This document shows positions 15,976-27,220 of a stretch of 64,000 bases of DNA, piece after piece. Below the pieces are notes generated by a model. It worked only from the letters and a program-made list of their open reading frames with translations. It ran no database searches and had not been told where the DNA came from. Source of the DNA: Typha latifolia. Its lineage: Eukaryota; Streptophyta; Magnoliopsida; Poales; Typhaceae. Position numbers and translations under genes: made by a program. Where the stretch lies: positions 16,193,096 to 16,257,095 of the forward strand of contig CM034100.1 in the NCBI GenBank assembly GCA_019914945.1, in the 5' to 3' direction. Every line of letters starts with the position of its first letter. Within the stretch, counting starts at the first letter, position 1.

Positions 15976-18900
15976 ATGGCGAAGCTCTACGTGCAGGCGG
16001 TGCCGCCGCCGGATCTGAACAAGAACACGGAGTGGTTCATGTACCCCGGTGTTTGGACCACGTACATCCTAATCCTCTTCTTCTCGTGGCTTCTCGTCCT
16101 CTCCATCCTCGGATGCACTCCCGGCATGGCCTGGACCATCGTCAACCTCTCCCATTTCGCCGTACGCCCCTCTTGCTCGCTCTATGATTACTTTTCTGTT
16201 TGGTAGAATAGGTACCGCATGGTGATGAATTTAAGGATTATCGATGAATTTGTTCGTTTCCTTTTGTTCGTTATGTTACTTTCTTGGGATTCCGTCTTGT
16301 TTTGGATTCTCGACCTATTTGATTCTGTTTCTCTCTGAAGTTTGATATTGGGCTTCTGAGATTGGATGATCTGATAGTTGGGTTGAGGTAATTGATTGGG
16401 ACAACCCAAGGGGTATTCACATTTCTACATGGATGGCTGGTAAAAGAAGCTCCTTTTGTTTGTTTCTTTGTATGGAACTGATAAAGAACAAATTATGCGG
16501 CTTATGCTTGATAGAGAAATAAAGATGTGATCTTGAAAAATTTTGTGCAATTAGGCCACTTAACGGACTACTTTGATGCTGAAGTACTCATTAAATTCTT
16601 GTTTGGAGGATGACTCACAGGCTTGCTTTGCTTCATGCTAGTTGACGGGCTTTGATAACTTTCTCAAGCCATTAGTTTAATAATAAACTTCCCATGTCCT
16701 TGAAGAATCATGCCATGAGTCCGTTCTCTGTTACTTGATTGTGTGAATCTAGAGATGCTATGGCAGACTTAAACCGTCTTTTATTTTATGGTGAATCAGT
16801 ACAGATTATTTTATGGTGAGTTCATGATCTATTACTTGATGTTGTGAATCTGGAGATTCTATAAAAGACTTAAACCATCACCTATTTTATGGTGAATCAG
16901 ATCAGTTATAAGGAAGTTGATATTCTTATATTCTTTTAGATGGAAGTGAGTTCCGTAGCTACGAAGGTCCGTAACAAAAGGGAGAGCTTACTGTACTTTA
17001 AATGAACTTTAAATGGTGTAACGTGGAAGACAATCAAAGTTCTTAAGGCCTTTAGATAATATTGTTCCTGCAGAAGAAATTTATTGGCGATTATGAGTAT
17101 GATGTGAACAGTTTAACATGTTTGATTTCTTGAGGGTTTAATGACAAAACTCTATTTGGAGATTTTTGTTCCCCTTAGATTCTTATGGACAGATTTGAAT
17201 TGAGAACATCACTATTTTAGGTTGTCTTTTGATATTCTCACTTTTGCATTGCATTCATTTTTACTACTGATTGCTAGTTGCATGATACTGGATTTAGAGG
17301 CTTCCCTTCATATGGGTTTCTTCACCAAATTCTGTGGCATACCTTGCATATGATTTAAATTTTCCTTTCATTCCTTATGTGCTCTCATCTGTCAATATAA
17401 TTTATGGAGAGTAAAAGTTTCTGTAGAGTTGATATACTGCTATATTTATACATATATATGAAGTATCTAAAAGTGAAAAATGCGTAAAAATTTGTTGGAA
17501 TTGCAATCAATATCAGCTTTACAAACACCTAACTCATTGGTCAGCCAAAAATTGCACTTGCTTACTACTATATGTAGTTATTTATAAGGCTTAATTATAT
17601 TTTTCATTCCATTCATGTACTTTGGCTTAGTGCCTTCCTATATTATAAAAACTTACAAATTGCTCTCTAGATTTTTGAAAACTTATAACTCCTTAGATGC
17701 AGTTAATAAATACTTTAAAATTACCTCTCTAATCTCTGTCCCTCTATGGTTGGAGAGACCACCAGCACCAGCACCACCTCCACCTTCCCCCAGCTCCAAA
17801 TCCTCTTTCCTGACCAACTCCACCACCAAGTCCACCACCTCCTCCTCCATATCCTCCACCATCTCCTACCTAACTACCAGCACCAGCACCAGCACCAGCA
17901 CCTCCTCTAGCTCCAAACCCTCTTCCATAACCACCACCACCACGTAGTCCTCGCCACAGCTGCCATCAAATCGTCCACCAATGCCACCACAAAATCCTTC
18001 ACTACCATCAAACCCACCACTTCAACACCTACCAAAGCTGCATCCAAGACCAAATGGACCCCCCACACCCAACCCCGAGCCGGTCAAAATTAGCTCCAAC
18101 AACTCCACCCAATTGGGTGGCAAAACACCTCTCATGCGTTCATTACCTGTGCCCCAAACCAATGTTCATCTCGATCTCCTTATATAGGCATGCAGAGCAA
18201 TCAAGGAGTTGTTCTTCTTCTTGTTTCACTCTCCACTGGGCAGCATTTAATAGTTGAGGAGCTAGGAGAAACATTGGTCGACTTTTTAAGACCACATACA
18301 TTTCGATGGAGATTGAGCTTGAGATGATTGGTTTTATTTAATGACAACACACATCTTCAATTGATGGGTTGGTGTTGCTGCTACGTCTACTAAAAGCCAT
18401 GTGAGGAAACACAAAAGATGGAGATATGGGTAGGGAAGTGGAGTGATGGGATGAAGAAGTTGAGGGCTTGAAAAAAAAAAGAGCGCAAGCCCTCTTTAGG
18501 TCAGCTTGAGGAAGAGGATAGAAAAAAATTGTTCAAAAAGAATACTTTCCCACCTTAATGAGGGTAATTGTGTCTATATAAAAGTAGAACTTATTATTAA
18601 CATGTTTAGCATGTGACTTTTAGCTCACGGTAGGCTAACAGATGGTTTAGTTATAGGTTTTTAAAACCAAGGAGCAATTTGTACGTTTTTATAGTATAAG
18701 GGATAAAGTGATATTAAATCAAAATATAGAAGAACAAAACATAATTAAGCCTATTTATAATTTACTATATATGCATGCTATCAAATAATTGGAAGGCATG
18801 AATCAGGGTGCTTTTCCTTTGACTGAATAAATGTCTGAAAGAATTTTAAGGAATTTGTTCTTTATTTTGTTTGTGGAATAGTTGTTTGAACATTGAGTTA

Positions 18901-20315
18901 CAATTGATCGACTTTTTATGTTGTATTCACTTATTGTTGCTTCCTTATAATTCAATGTACTTTTCACAAGGTAATTTATTTCATTACTATTGGAAGGACA
19001 GATGGTAACTGAAATTATTTTGATATATGGCTTTGCTTCCTAAATTTCATAAATGTTTTTTTCCCCTTGCATGGTTATCTGGTTGAGTACAGCCTCTATC
19101 CTTGCTCCTTCCTAGATCCTATAGGTTTACTTATGGTATTATATTTCAGATCACATATCACTTTTTCCATTGGAAGAAAGGAACACCATTTGCGGATGAC
19201 CAGGGTATGTACAACACATTGACCTGGTGGGAGCAAATGGACAACGGCAAGCAGCTTACTCGTAATAGGAAATTTTTGACTGTGGTCCCTGTGGTTCTGT
19301 AAGAAATTTTTCGTCATCCTTTTCCTTTGTTCTGCAGTTTTAGGCTTGAAAATTTTGAAATGAATTATTTGCATAATGATGCCTCACTATTAAGCATGGA
19401 ATATGTATTTTCCACAATAATTTCATCTTCTACTTTATACTAGTTAATCCATTTGCATTTTCAGAGGTAATTCTGGTAAAGAAATATATGTCTCACTTGA
19501 AAAGAGTAGAGAACATTTTTCTTTCTTTGTTGAAGATAAGGATGACAAAAGGCATATAAAAGAGCAATAGGTAAAATGTAATTGCAGAGGTATAAAAGGC
19601 TTACTGTAAGTCCAATTTTGTCTTTCTCACTTTTTAGGTCCACAGCTATGCCAATGTTTGGATGTCAAACTGTTACTTGGCTAAAGTTTAACTTCTTCAA
19701 ATTTGTACCTTCAGATTAGAACAATATAATTTGTTAACTTTTTAATTAAGCCATACAGCTATGCCAATGTAATTTAGTTATGTAAATAATGGTGTATTTT
19801 TATTGGTCAGACTAAATTTCTTTTGTTTAGGTATGCACATGTTGCACTTGTTGTGATCCTAGCCTGTAGCAATTATGGCATGAGCTCCAGGACAGCTATT
19901 TTTCATCTATTTGTATGATCCTTTCTGTTTTAAGTTTGTCAAAGCAGTATGCATATTTCTCTTTTTTGTCTGTGGACAGAGAAACTTTTTGTCAAAGTTT
20001 GAGCCTACTTTTGCACATGTAAGAACATAAGCTTCCAATCCGCGATAGTGTTGCAATCCGTGTTCTTGTACTATGATTCCATATTATGCCTGCCGAACTC
20101 ACCTTTAAAGTCAGAGTTGGAGCCTCAATCAACTAACAGATATATTGACCAATTACCTTGTGTTCCTTTCCGGCAGGTACTTGATAGCTTCACACACAAC
20201 AGACTACAGACATCCAATGCTTTTCCTCAACACCCTTGCAGTGATTGTGCTCGTTGTTGCCAAATTGCCTAACATGCACAAGGTCCGCATCTTTGGAATA
20301 AATGCAGGCAACTGA
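15976..20315 (+). CDS. ORM: ORMDL family protein (ORM1-like)
   Basis: ORMDL proteins are small ER membrane proteins that bind serine palmitoyltransferase and restrain sphingoid-base synthesis. Exons are 15976-16161, 19150-19298 and 20177-20315, giving 157 aa, equal to typical plant ORMs. Visible signatures are [13 protein letters not shown], the hydrophobic pair [16 protein letters not shown] and GMAWTIVNL, the core [13 protein letters not shown] then [39 protein letters not shown], and the end [19 protein letters not shown]. An in-frame GTG precedes the ATG at 15976, which matches the conserved MAKLYV start. The donor after exon 1 (C|GTACGC) is weak but is the only site that keeps the frame. 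Intron 1 is almost 3 kb and contains a Pack-MULE-like element. The coding sequence itself appears intact. Confidence 0.95.
17588..18751. mobile_element. Pack-MULE-like element with 9-bp target-site duplication
   Basis: A 1164-bp insertion lies in ORMDL intron 1. Its ends are inverted repeats: the left end starts GGCTTAATTATATTTTTC and the reverse complement of the right end starts GGCTTAATTATGTTTTGT. Similarity continues inward for about 110 bp, for example ATAAAAACTTACAAATTGCT against ATAAAAACGTACAAATTGCT. A perfect 9-bp direct repeat, TATTTATAA, flanks it at 17579-17587 and 18752-18760. Long TIRs and a 9-bp duplication are typical of Mutator-like elements. The interior holds no transposase but carries a GC-richer fragment encoding glycine-rich peptide on the minus strand, as expected of a gene-capturing copy. 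Confidence 0.8.
17745..18080 (-). pseudogene. Captured glycine-rich protein fragment inside the element
   Basis: On the minus strand this segment reads as Gly-rich peptide, including [28 protein letters not shown] and [11 protein letters not shown], then simple GGA/GGT repeats. The frame is interrupted by stops. It resembles glycine-rich structural proteins in composition only. The opposite strand gives a Ser/Thr/Pro-rich open frame at 17615-17947, which is the antisense shadow. Parent gene and full extent are unknown. Confidence 0.5.
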
Positions 20316-22610
20316 GACTGCTCGTTATATAGTTTGTGGATATCTATTGTCTTGATTACTAGATGCCGATAACTTATTGAATGGGCCAGAATGGAGGAAC
20401 AATGACTAGCACTTGAAGTCATCAGTAGAAGTTTGTAACTTTTGTACAGAAATCACTTAAAGAACCTGTAAATGATGAACTGCTGCCTCTGAAATTTGTC
20501 TGTATACTGCTTTGTTGCTAAAACTTGTTGGAGTGCTACAATGTAAGCTTTCTCCTTCTATGACTTGTTTCTTTCAAATAAGTAGTCTCATGCTTAATGG
20601 ATTGCAAGTAATCTTTGTTGGTAATCGAAGCTTGGTTGCTGAAATTATGACAAGAAGCACTATCTTCCATGATTGCATGAACTTATTAGGGATGTTCCTT
20701 GGGAGAGGATTGGCATGGAACTAGGGTGGTGTACTTATTTCTTATGAAGTACTGCAGTGAAATTAAGAAAGATTTTCATTAAAATATACGTATATATATA
20801 TATATATATAGCAAGTTTTATATAAAATTTCAATTATGTACCTCATGCAATGCTGTTTCACCATTGGACTTTGCTATTAGTAAGAATTGGATGGCAGAGT
20901 TGCTGACTCCTTGTTCCCTCTATAAATGTACTACAAACTTTTATTATATAATTACCACTAAAAATACCTTTTTAGCGTAATATTCATAATATAATACTAT
21001 TAAAGTTAACAAATACATGTAAATAACTAAAATTACTTCTTTTCTTTTTAAGTTTAGAATGTAAAATATTTATTAAAAAAAATTATCTCTAAAAAAAGAT
21101 ATTTTCGTTGTTTCTATAATTTTAAATTAATTTAAAGAAATAATATTTTCGAAAGTGTACAATGTTATCGAATAATTTTGGTGGTAATTATAATATTTTA
21201 AAAAGTCTTCTGCCGTAATTATATAAAAAAAAAAACTTAGGCTAAAGTATAGTAACTATGAAGCAATGCTAAAAACATTAAGGAGGTGGGGTGTTGCATC
21301 CCATTTATGATCACAGCAACTAAAAACAAGCTAAAATTAATGCCTCCACCTAGTTTGCTAGGAACCTCGGAAATATAAGAAAAATACGAAAGAACAGCAA
21401 ACCGACAAAACTAGAGGTATGGGCACAAAGACTAGATCTGTGAGAGGACCACTTGGTTTCAAGCATGCATTATTCGGTACAAGAGCCACAGCCCACAACC
21501 CCTCTCCAGGTCTCCCTCCCTAATAGTATATTATAAGCATCATAATCACATCCAAACAGGCTTAATGGAGTTAATAATTAGAGTTAAACTATTAACACGC
21601 ATCCCGAGGGGAATGTTTTTGTGGGCTCCACCTCTCCTCAGAAAAGGAGGGATGGGTGGATGGATGGATGCATGGGGATGTGGAGTTGCTTGCGAGTTTT
21701 ATTATAAAATAAAAGAAGAAAAGCCATGGATGGATGGATGGATGGTAATTAATCCTACATGGAAATGGTATGAGTGGGTGCAGGAATGATTAGGTGAGGA
21801 AGAAATTTTGGTTGGGCAGGTGAAACTGGTCTTCAAACCACCCATGGAAAGGCAAGATGGGTGAAAGAAAGGAATGTTGCATCTTATTATATTAACATAT
21901 CACAGTTGCCTTGACATAAGATAACAAAATAATAAGTACTTGAGAGTGTGGTCATACCAACTTGTTCTCTTCTCTCAAGCTCCTCCTCTAGTGCTTTCAT
22001 GGCTGGAAGAATCTTGGTTGAGATGATAAGACATGACAACTCAGATCTGCTATAAAGGGAGGGAGGGAGGGAGGGAGGGAGGAGGTAAAAAATATTTGAC
22101 AGATAGAAAGCCAAAAGCTGGATATATTTTACATGTATTACACTCAAATCCTTGGTTATGGTTATATAGATAAACAAACTAAGATAGTTCTCATTTCCTT
22201 GACATCTACATTGATATCCATTACAATCCTGGACATCTAAATCTCTACAGTGTCATGTTATGAATTTCCATACACACCAAAACATACAACACATTGGTGC
22301 CCATTCTTTCCTTTCCTTCTTTTTCCTTTCCTTTAATTCCTTTCACTGTAGTCAGGTCTATATATCCCTGCAGGAAAAGAAGAAGAGGTAAAAGAAGCCT
22401 AGTTTGAGTTGTTAATTAAGACAGCACTTGAAGCTATCCCAAAAAGAAGCTTCATATGTCTACAAATGAGAAGAGGAGAGAAACTAATTAAGAAGAAAGT
22501 AAAAGAGACAAAGGTAAAGGAGATGGTATCCTTTGTCTGCTGTTAGTCCTGAACAAACTCCAAGCAAGCCTCTTTGAAATGCTATTACATCTTCTCTTTA
22601 TACCTTCTTC
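20316..22610. other. Intergenic region between ORMDL and Dof
   Basis: No gene is supported. The left 450 bp probably contains the ORMDL 3' UTR. The rest is AT-rich with a (TA)n tract near 20786-20811, GGAT-type tetranucleotide repeats at about 21650-21672 and 21726-21745, and a (GGGA)n run at 22057-22083. The right end probably holds the Dof 3' UTR. Confidence 0.55.
22057..22083. repeat. (GGGA)n microsatellite
   Basis: About seven GGGA units lie some 530 bp past the Dof stop codon. Confidence 0.9.
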
Positions 22611-23842
22611 TCAATTACTATACCAAGAACCTCCACCACCTATCATGCCATTCCAAATCCCAGTATGATCTCCAGCTTGCCCACTACTATTCTGCTGATC
22701 AAACTCAGCAGTTGTTGGTGTCACCGCTGCCTTAGATTCCTGATCAAATGGGAAGAGAAGCCTGCTCTCTTGCACCCCTTGCAAGCCTCCACCACCACCA
22801 CCAACTCCATCCATGGAAAAGCTAAGGGTTGGTGCCCTAAAGTCTTGAAATCCAAACCCAGTTGGGATTTCCTGCATTGGCAGAAAGGAGCCAACTCTTG
22901 CATTCATCCCACTCCTCATCAGCTCCATAGCAGAAAGAGTGCCACTGCTGCTGCTGTTGTTGTTGGCTGTATTGATCAAACCAAGGTTGAGTTCTTGGCA
23001 AGAGGAGGAGGAGGAAGAGAGTGAGATATGTGGCATGGTGAGGTGATCAGGAAGCAGCTTCTTGGAGTTGGAGATCATCGACATAGATGTAGTGGTGCTG
23101 GTAGTAGACATAGAAGAGGAGGAGGAGGATCTCTTGTTCTTTCTTGATCCACCACCCACAGGAACATTCCTAAGGGATCCACCCTCGGTCCAATACCTCC
23201 TGCAAGTCTTGCAGAAGTACCTGGGCTGTGTGAGGCTGTAGTTGTTATAGTAGCAGAATTTGGTGTTGGTGGAGTTGCACCTCGGGCAGTTGAGGGCTTG
23301 CTCCTTCTGTGGCCTTGGCTTCCTCTCCATTAGTTGTGCCCTGGTGCTGGTGGTGTTGGAGCTCACCATCTCCTGAAGAAGACCACCACAAGATCCCCAT
23401 GACAAATTTATAAACAAATCAATACTACATACAAATATATATTTTTCGAAAAGCTAGCTAGTTAGGTATACAATAGTATGTAGTTTGTGAACATCACAAC
23501 AACAAATCTACACTTTTTTTTTTCTTTCCTGCCTCAGCTTTTATCGCATAGTTAAAGGAAAAGAAGACAGAAAAAAAAAAAAAAAAAGAGAGATGAGAAA
23601 AGAAGGAAGGAAAGTTGATCAGGTGGGGAAAAAAAAGTGGTGCCTAGCCTTGATTGCTTTCAAGGATTAAAGCTAGCCAAAAGAAGAAGAAAGCCTTCAT
23701 ACTCATACACAAAAACAAAATAGAAGAATAGATCCAACACACCATGGGCAAGTTACATAAGAAGTAGACAAAGCATAGAGGATGAAAATTTTAACAAGAT
23801 CTTGTCTAATTTAATCACCTGAGGCCACTGAGCTGCATCCAT
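22611..23842 (-). CDS. Dof-type zinc finger transcription factor
   Basis: Dof proteins are plant-specific nuclear regulators that bind AAAG cores through one CX2CX21CX2C finger. The gene has two exons: 23819-23842 encodes only MDAAQWPQ, and 22611-23372 encodes the rest, giving 261 aa. The finger is complete: C37, C40, C62 and C65, with [20 protein letters not shown] and [20 protein letters not shown] visible, followed by the basic [13 protein letters not shown] tail. Downstream are poly-Ser and poly-Gly stretches typical of the family, and the C-terminus is GGGGSWYSN. The frame remains open upstream of exon 2 to 23417, but a CTTCTTCAG acceptor and the family-typical MDxAxWPQ-E start favour the two-exon model. 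The subgroup may be near DOF4.6-type proteins, which is a guess from the N-terminus. Confidence 0.93.
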
Positions 23843-23996
23843 GCAATACTCTTGACTTTGTATCAGATAACAAATTTGAGGAGGAGGAGGAGGAGTAGGA
23901 GGAGGAGGAGAGAGGAAGTTAAGCTTAGCAAGCCAAGAACGTGTCTATGTTTGGCTTGCTGAGTGGAATTGTGATGTGGGTATTGTCTCTCATGTC

Positions 23997-24040
<44 letters not shown>

Positions 24041-27000
24041 TGATAGTTGTAGTGGATTCTTAATAAATTATTATTTTATTATTCCTACATCGAATTTAAT
24101 AATGGTAGGAAAAGATTTCTCTTAGTGTAGAGAGGTTTGTCGAATGCTGCTGTTGTTGACTCGAATTCTGGGAACAGTGTGAGAGCGAGGATTAGGAAGG
24201 AAGGAAGGAAGCGACCAATCGAGAAATGGGTGGCGGTTGTTGGCTCACACACGTGCGTTGGTGGACTCGGCACGTGCGCCACCGACAATATCTGAAACGA
24301 ATACACGCCGGCGGTGACCCACTTCCTCTCTTTTCCAGGGACTTTTTTTTTTCATTTGCACCCTCTATTATCTACTTATTATTCTTTTATTACACATTTT
24401 TATTGATTTGTTTGTGACACTTTGATCCTCCAAATACTTAACCCTTTAGTGACATTTCTTTCTTTCTTTTTTTAATTAAAAGCCACATTGACTGACTTAA
24501 CTATTAAAAATCTCTAAAATATTTCACCACCTTGATTAAATGTGAGTGTCATGTGCTTAATTTTAAATCTATTTAGTAACTATTTTATTTTTATTTTAGA
24601 AAAAAATCAAAGTTGATATAAAATAGTTATTAATCTTCTTTTATTAATGCGGTTAGTGACGAATTGAAGAATTAATCGGAGATAGATTTTTCTTTTTAAT
24701 GAACAAAAATGACTACATCATGGTGTGATTATTGTGTGCGTATGAGTGCAGAGAGAATTTAGGAATCAAATTCGTTTCCCATGGCAGGATGGATAGCAGT
24801 TTGCGACCTTTTGAGGTGGCATCCTGTCTCGATTCAATTGGGACCTCGTGTGGCTTAACTTTCTCCTAAGAGAATCCTTTCTGTTTCATTTTTAATCTCA
24901 TTATTGAAGTATTTTGAATCCATTTTGCTCGGCATAACAAATTTGAATGGAATGGAATAGAATAGAATAACCCAATGCTTTACTTATCATTTTCAAAAAG
25001 AGGCACGTGTTATTCCATTAAAATGAATATGAATACTTTCGAATGAACGAGATTAGAGTTTTTTTTTTCTCGCTTCTTTCGATAAGGTCAACAGAACCCG
25101 AATGCACTCAGAGTTTTGAATTTCGGAGCTAATTTTTCTAATCAATTAGAAGTACTATTATCTGTTATAGTAATATATATTATGTACAATTAGTAGATTT
25201 TTGAATAGTAAAACGTATTTATTTAGGAAGAAGAAAAAGAGAGTATAGAAGGATTTTTAGATTTAAGGTGGGGGGAGCAATTAGTCAAAATTTAGGAGGG
25301 TTAGAGAGAGACGTTATTGTGGAAGGCAATTATATCTTTTGCGACATAAAAATTCTGAGTTATCATCAATATTGTTTCGTGGATGTATTTATTAATCTAA
25401 GGATGGATACCTTCTTCTTCTTTTTTCTGAGTGATACTGATAGGCCGATAGCTCATTAATGTTTAAGGCCACGTAGGATATAGTTGATCAAATGCATGAA
25501 TATAAATGAACAGAGACAAAATAACAGGATATATAGTCAAATGGTCCATAAACAGAGCACCACAACGTTTCCCTTTTGTGAATATGGACAGGTTGAAATT
25601 AGGTAGGATATCCAGGAAGGACCTGGTCCTCAAGTGGATTTTAGTTTAAGGATTTGGTCTACACCGAGGATGTGATAGTAGAGTTAGTCTGAAGATTTCT
25701 CCGATTAGGCTTAAACTTGGGCATTTCGTCTAGGATAACTTTCGTGGCCTGATGAACATTCAAAAAAAAAAATGTAGAGGATGCCTTCTATTCGTTTAAT
25801 AAAGATGGATTGGTACATAATATAAGTGGAGAAATAGGCAAAGGCTCTTTTTAACACAAGCTCTATCTATATTTGATTACAATAGTGAACAGAACCACAG
25901 AGAAAATAAGAACAAATCCAATGGTAAAAATAAATACAACACAAAAAAGATAACCCAAGAATATTTTTAACATTGTCATGCTACGGTGATGGACGAAAGG
26001 CGAGAGAAGATACGATGCTTCTATTCAGGTGAGTCAAATCGAAGTGCTTACGCTCTGATTAGAAAATACTACGCATGGACGATAATATCAGCGTCACGCA
26101 TCAACAAAGGAATTTTGGTTTCTTCCCGGAAGCTCAGGACATTAAATCTGCGGCAACCGGACGTGGACTGCACGCCATCTTATCTCTCTCTCCTTTCTTT
26201 TTTTTTTGTTCTTTTTTCCATGAGTTGACACGTCACCAAGATTGACCTCTCCTGCTTGCTTGTCCTCCATTTTTCCGAGCCCCTTCCCCGGACCTCAACT
26301 GCTTGTAAATTCCTTCGGTTCAAAGGAAAAACATCACTGTTAATACGATGAGATGGAATTTCCAGCTTGATTAGTATCGAGTAATAAATCTGTAAGGTTG
26401 GGGTTGTTAATAGTTCACCTACTATATCTATTTATACTAAACGATACTCCCTAATAACAAAAGTTAACAACTAACATGAACAACTTAGTTTGCTGTGCGC
26501 GTAGTTCATTTGGGCTCAGCTCGATTAAACTACAACAAAAAACAATGACATATATAAAGAAAAACCAGGAAAGATAAAGACAAGGAGAAGGCATTTGGGC
26601 CACCACCACTGTCACATTCGTCTCCCACCACCATGCCGCTCTGCTCCAATTGGTTAGCCTACAAAGGCCCCATCAGAGAGTCAAACCGAATCCTGATCAG
26701 TATCTTACCAAACACGCACTTGCTGCCTTCCACTCTCGGAGAAAATGTCAGCTTAACCAATTCAAATCACGGTTGGTGGATCTCTCTTCGTCCGTGCTCA
26801 AAAGTTACACAACGGTGAGAAAAGTAAAACAAGAAAACGTACGCTATAAGCCCATAAGCATATGCATGGTACTTCCTTGGTCCTTTCCAGTGGCGTTAAA
26901 GAACTTGAGAGCACTCGAAATTGAATAATGAGTAGAGAGAAGAAAGAGTCTCATACTCTGCAATCGAACAGAATCCGCCAGTCAAACACAGTCCTAGTGG

Positions 27001-27220
27001 CTGCCTTCTTCACATATAGTATATAGGTGCAACAAAGAGACATGCGGAGTCCCCAGAGTCCCCATCTGTGACTGACATCCGCAGAAACACGCTAGATTAT
27101 GTACAGGGATTAGTCATAATTTAGTTCTAGGTGAAAGTCATCACATGCTTGCGTCGCTGACTGTGTTTCCCACTGTTTGAACGCATCTGCGAAAGTTGAT
27201 CAATTTGGTTTTCAGCTGGC
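23843..27220. other. Intergenic region between Dof and the exonuclease gene
   Basis: The first few hundred bases should hold the Dof promoter and leader, including AGG-type triplets at about 23878-23912 and the (GA)n tract. From 24350 to 27000 there is AT-rich DNA with short open frames (25986-26228, 26633-26928) that show no recognisable domain. Part of 24350-24680 (CATTTGCACCCTCTATTATC and following) resembles non-autonomous DNA-transposon sequence, but no partner end was found. I see no real gene here. Confidence 0.5.
24000..24039. repeat. (GA)n microsatellite upstream of Dof
   Basis: An uninterrupted run of about 20 GA units starts 158 bp upstream of the Dof ATG. GA/CT tracts are common in plant leaders and core promoters and can be bound by GAGA-binding (BBR/BPC) factors; a role here is inference. 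Confidence 0.95.

Noticed and set aside
17615..17947. Open frame of 110 codons rich in Ser, Thr and Pro on the plus strand
   Set aside because: It is the antisense of the captured glycine-rich fragment plus low-complexity repeats, lies inside an intron, and includes part of the element's terminal inverted repeat.
26633..26928. Two overlapping plus-strand open frames upstream of the exonuclease 3' end
   Set aside because: No recognisable domain, no splice-linked continuation and no promoter-like context.
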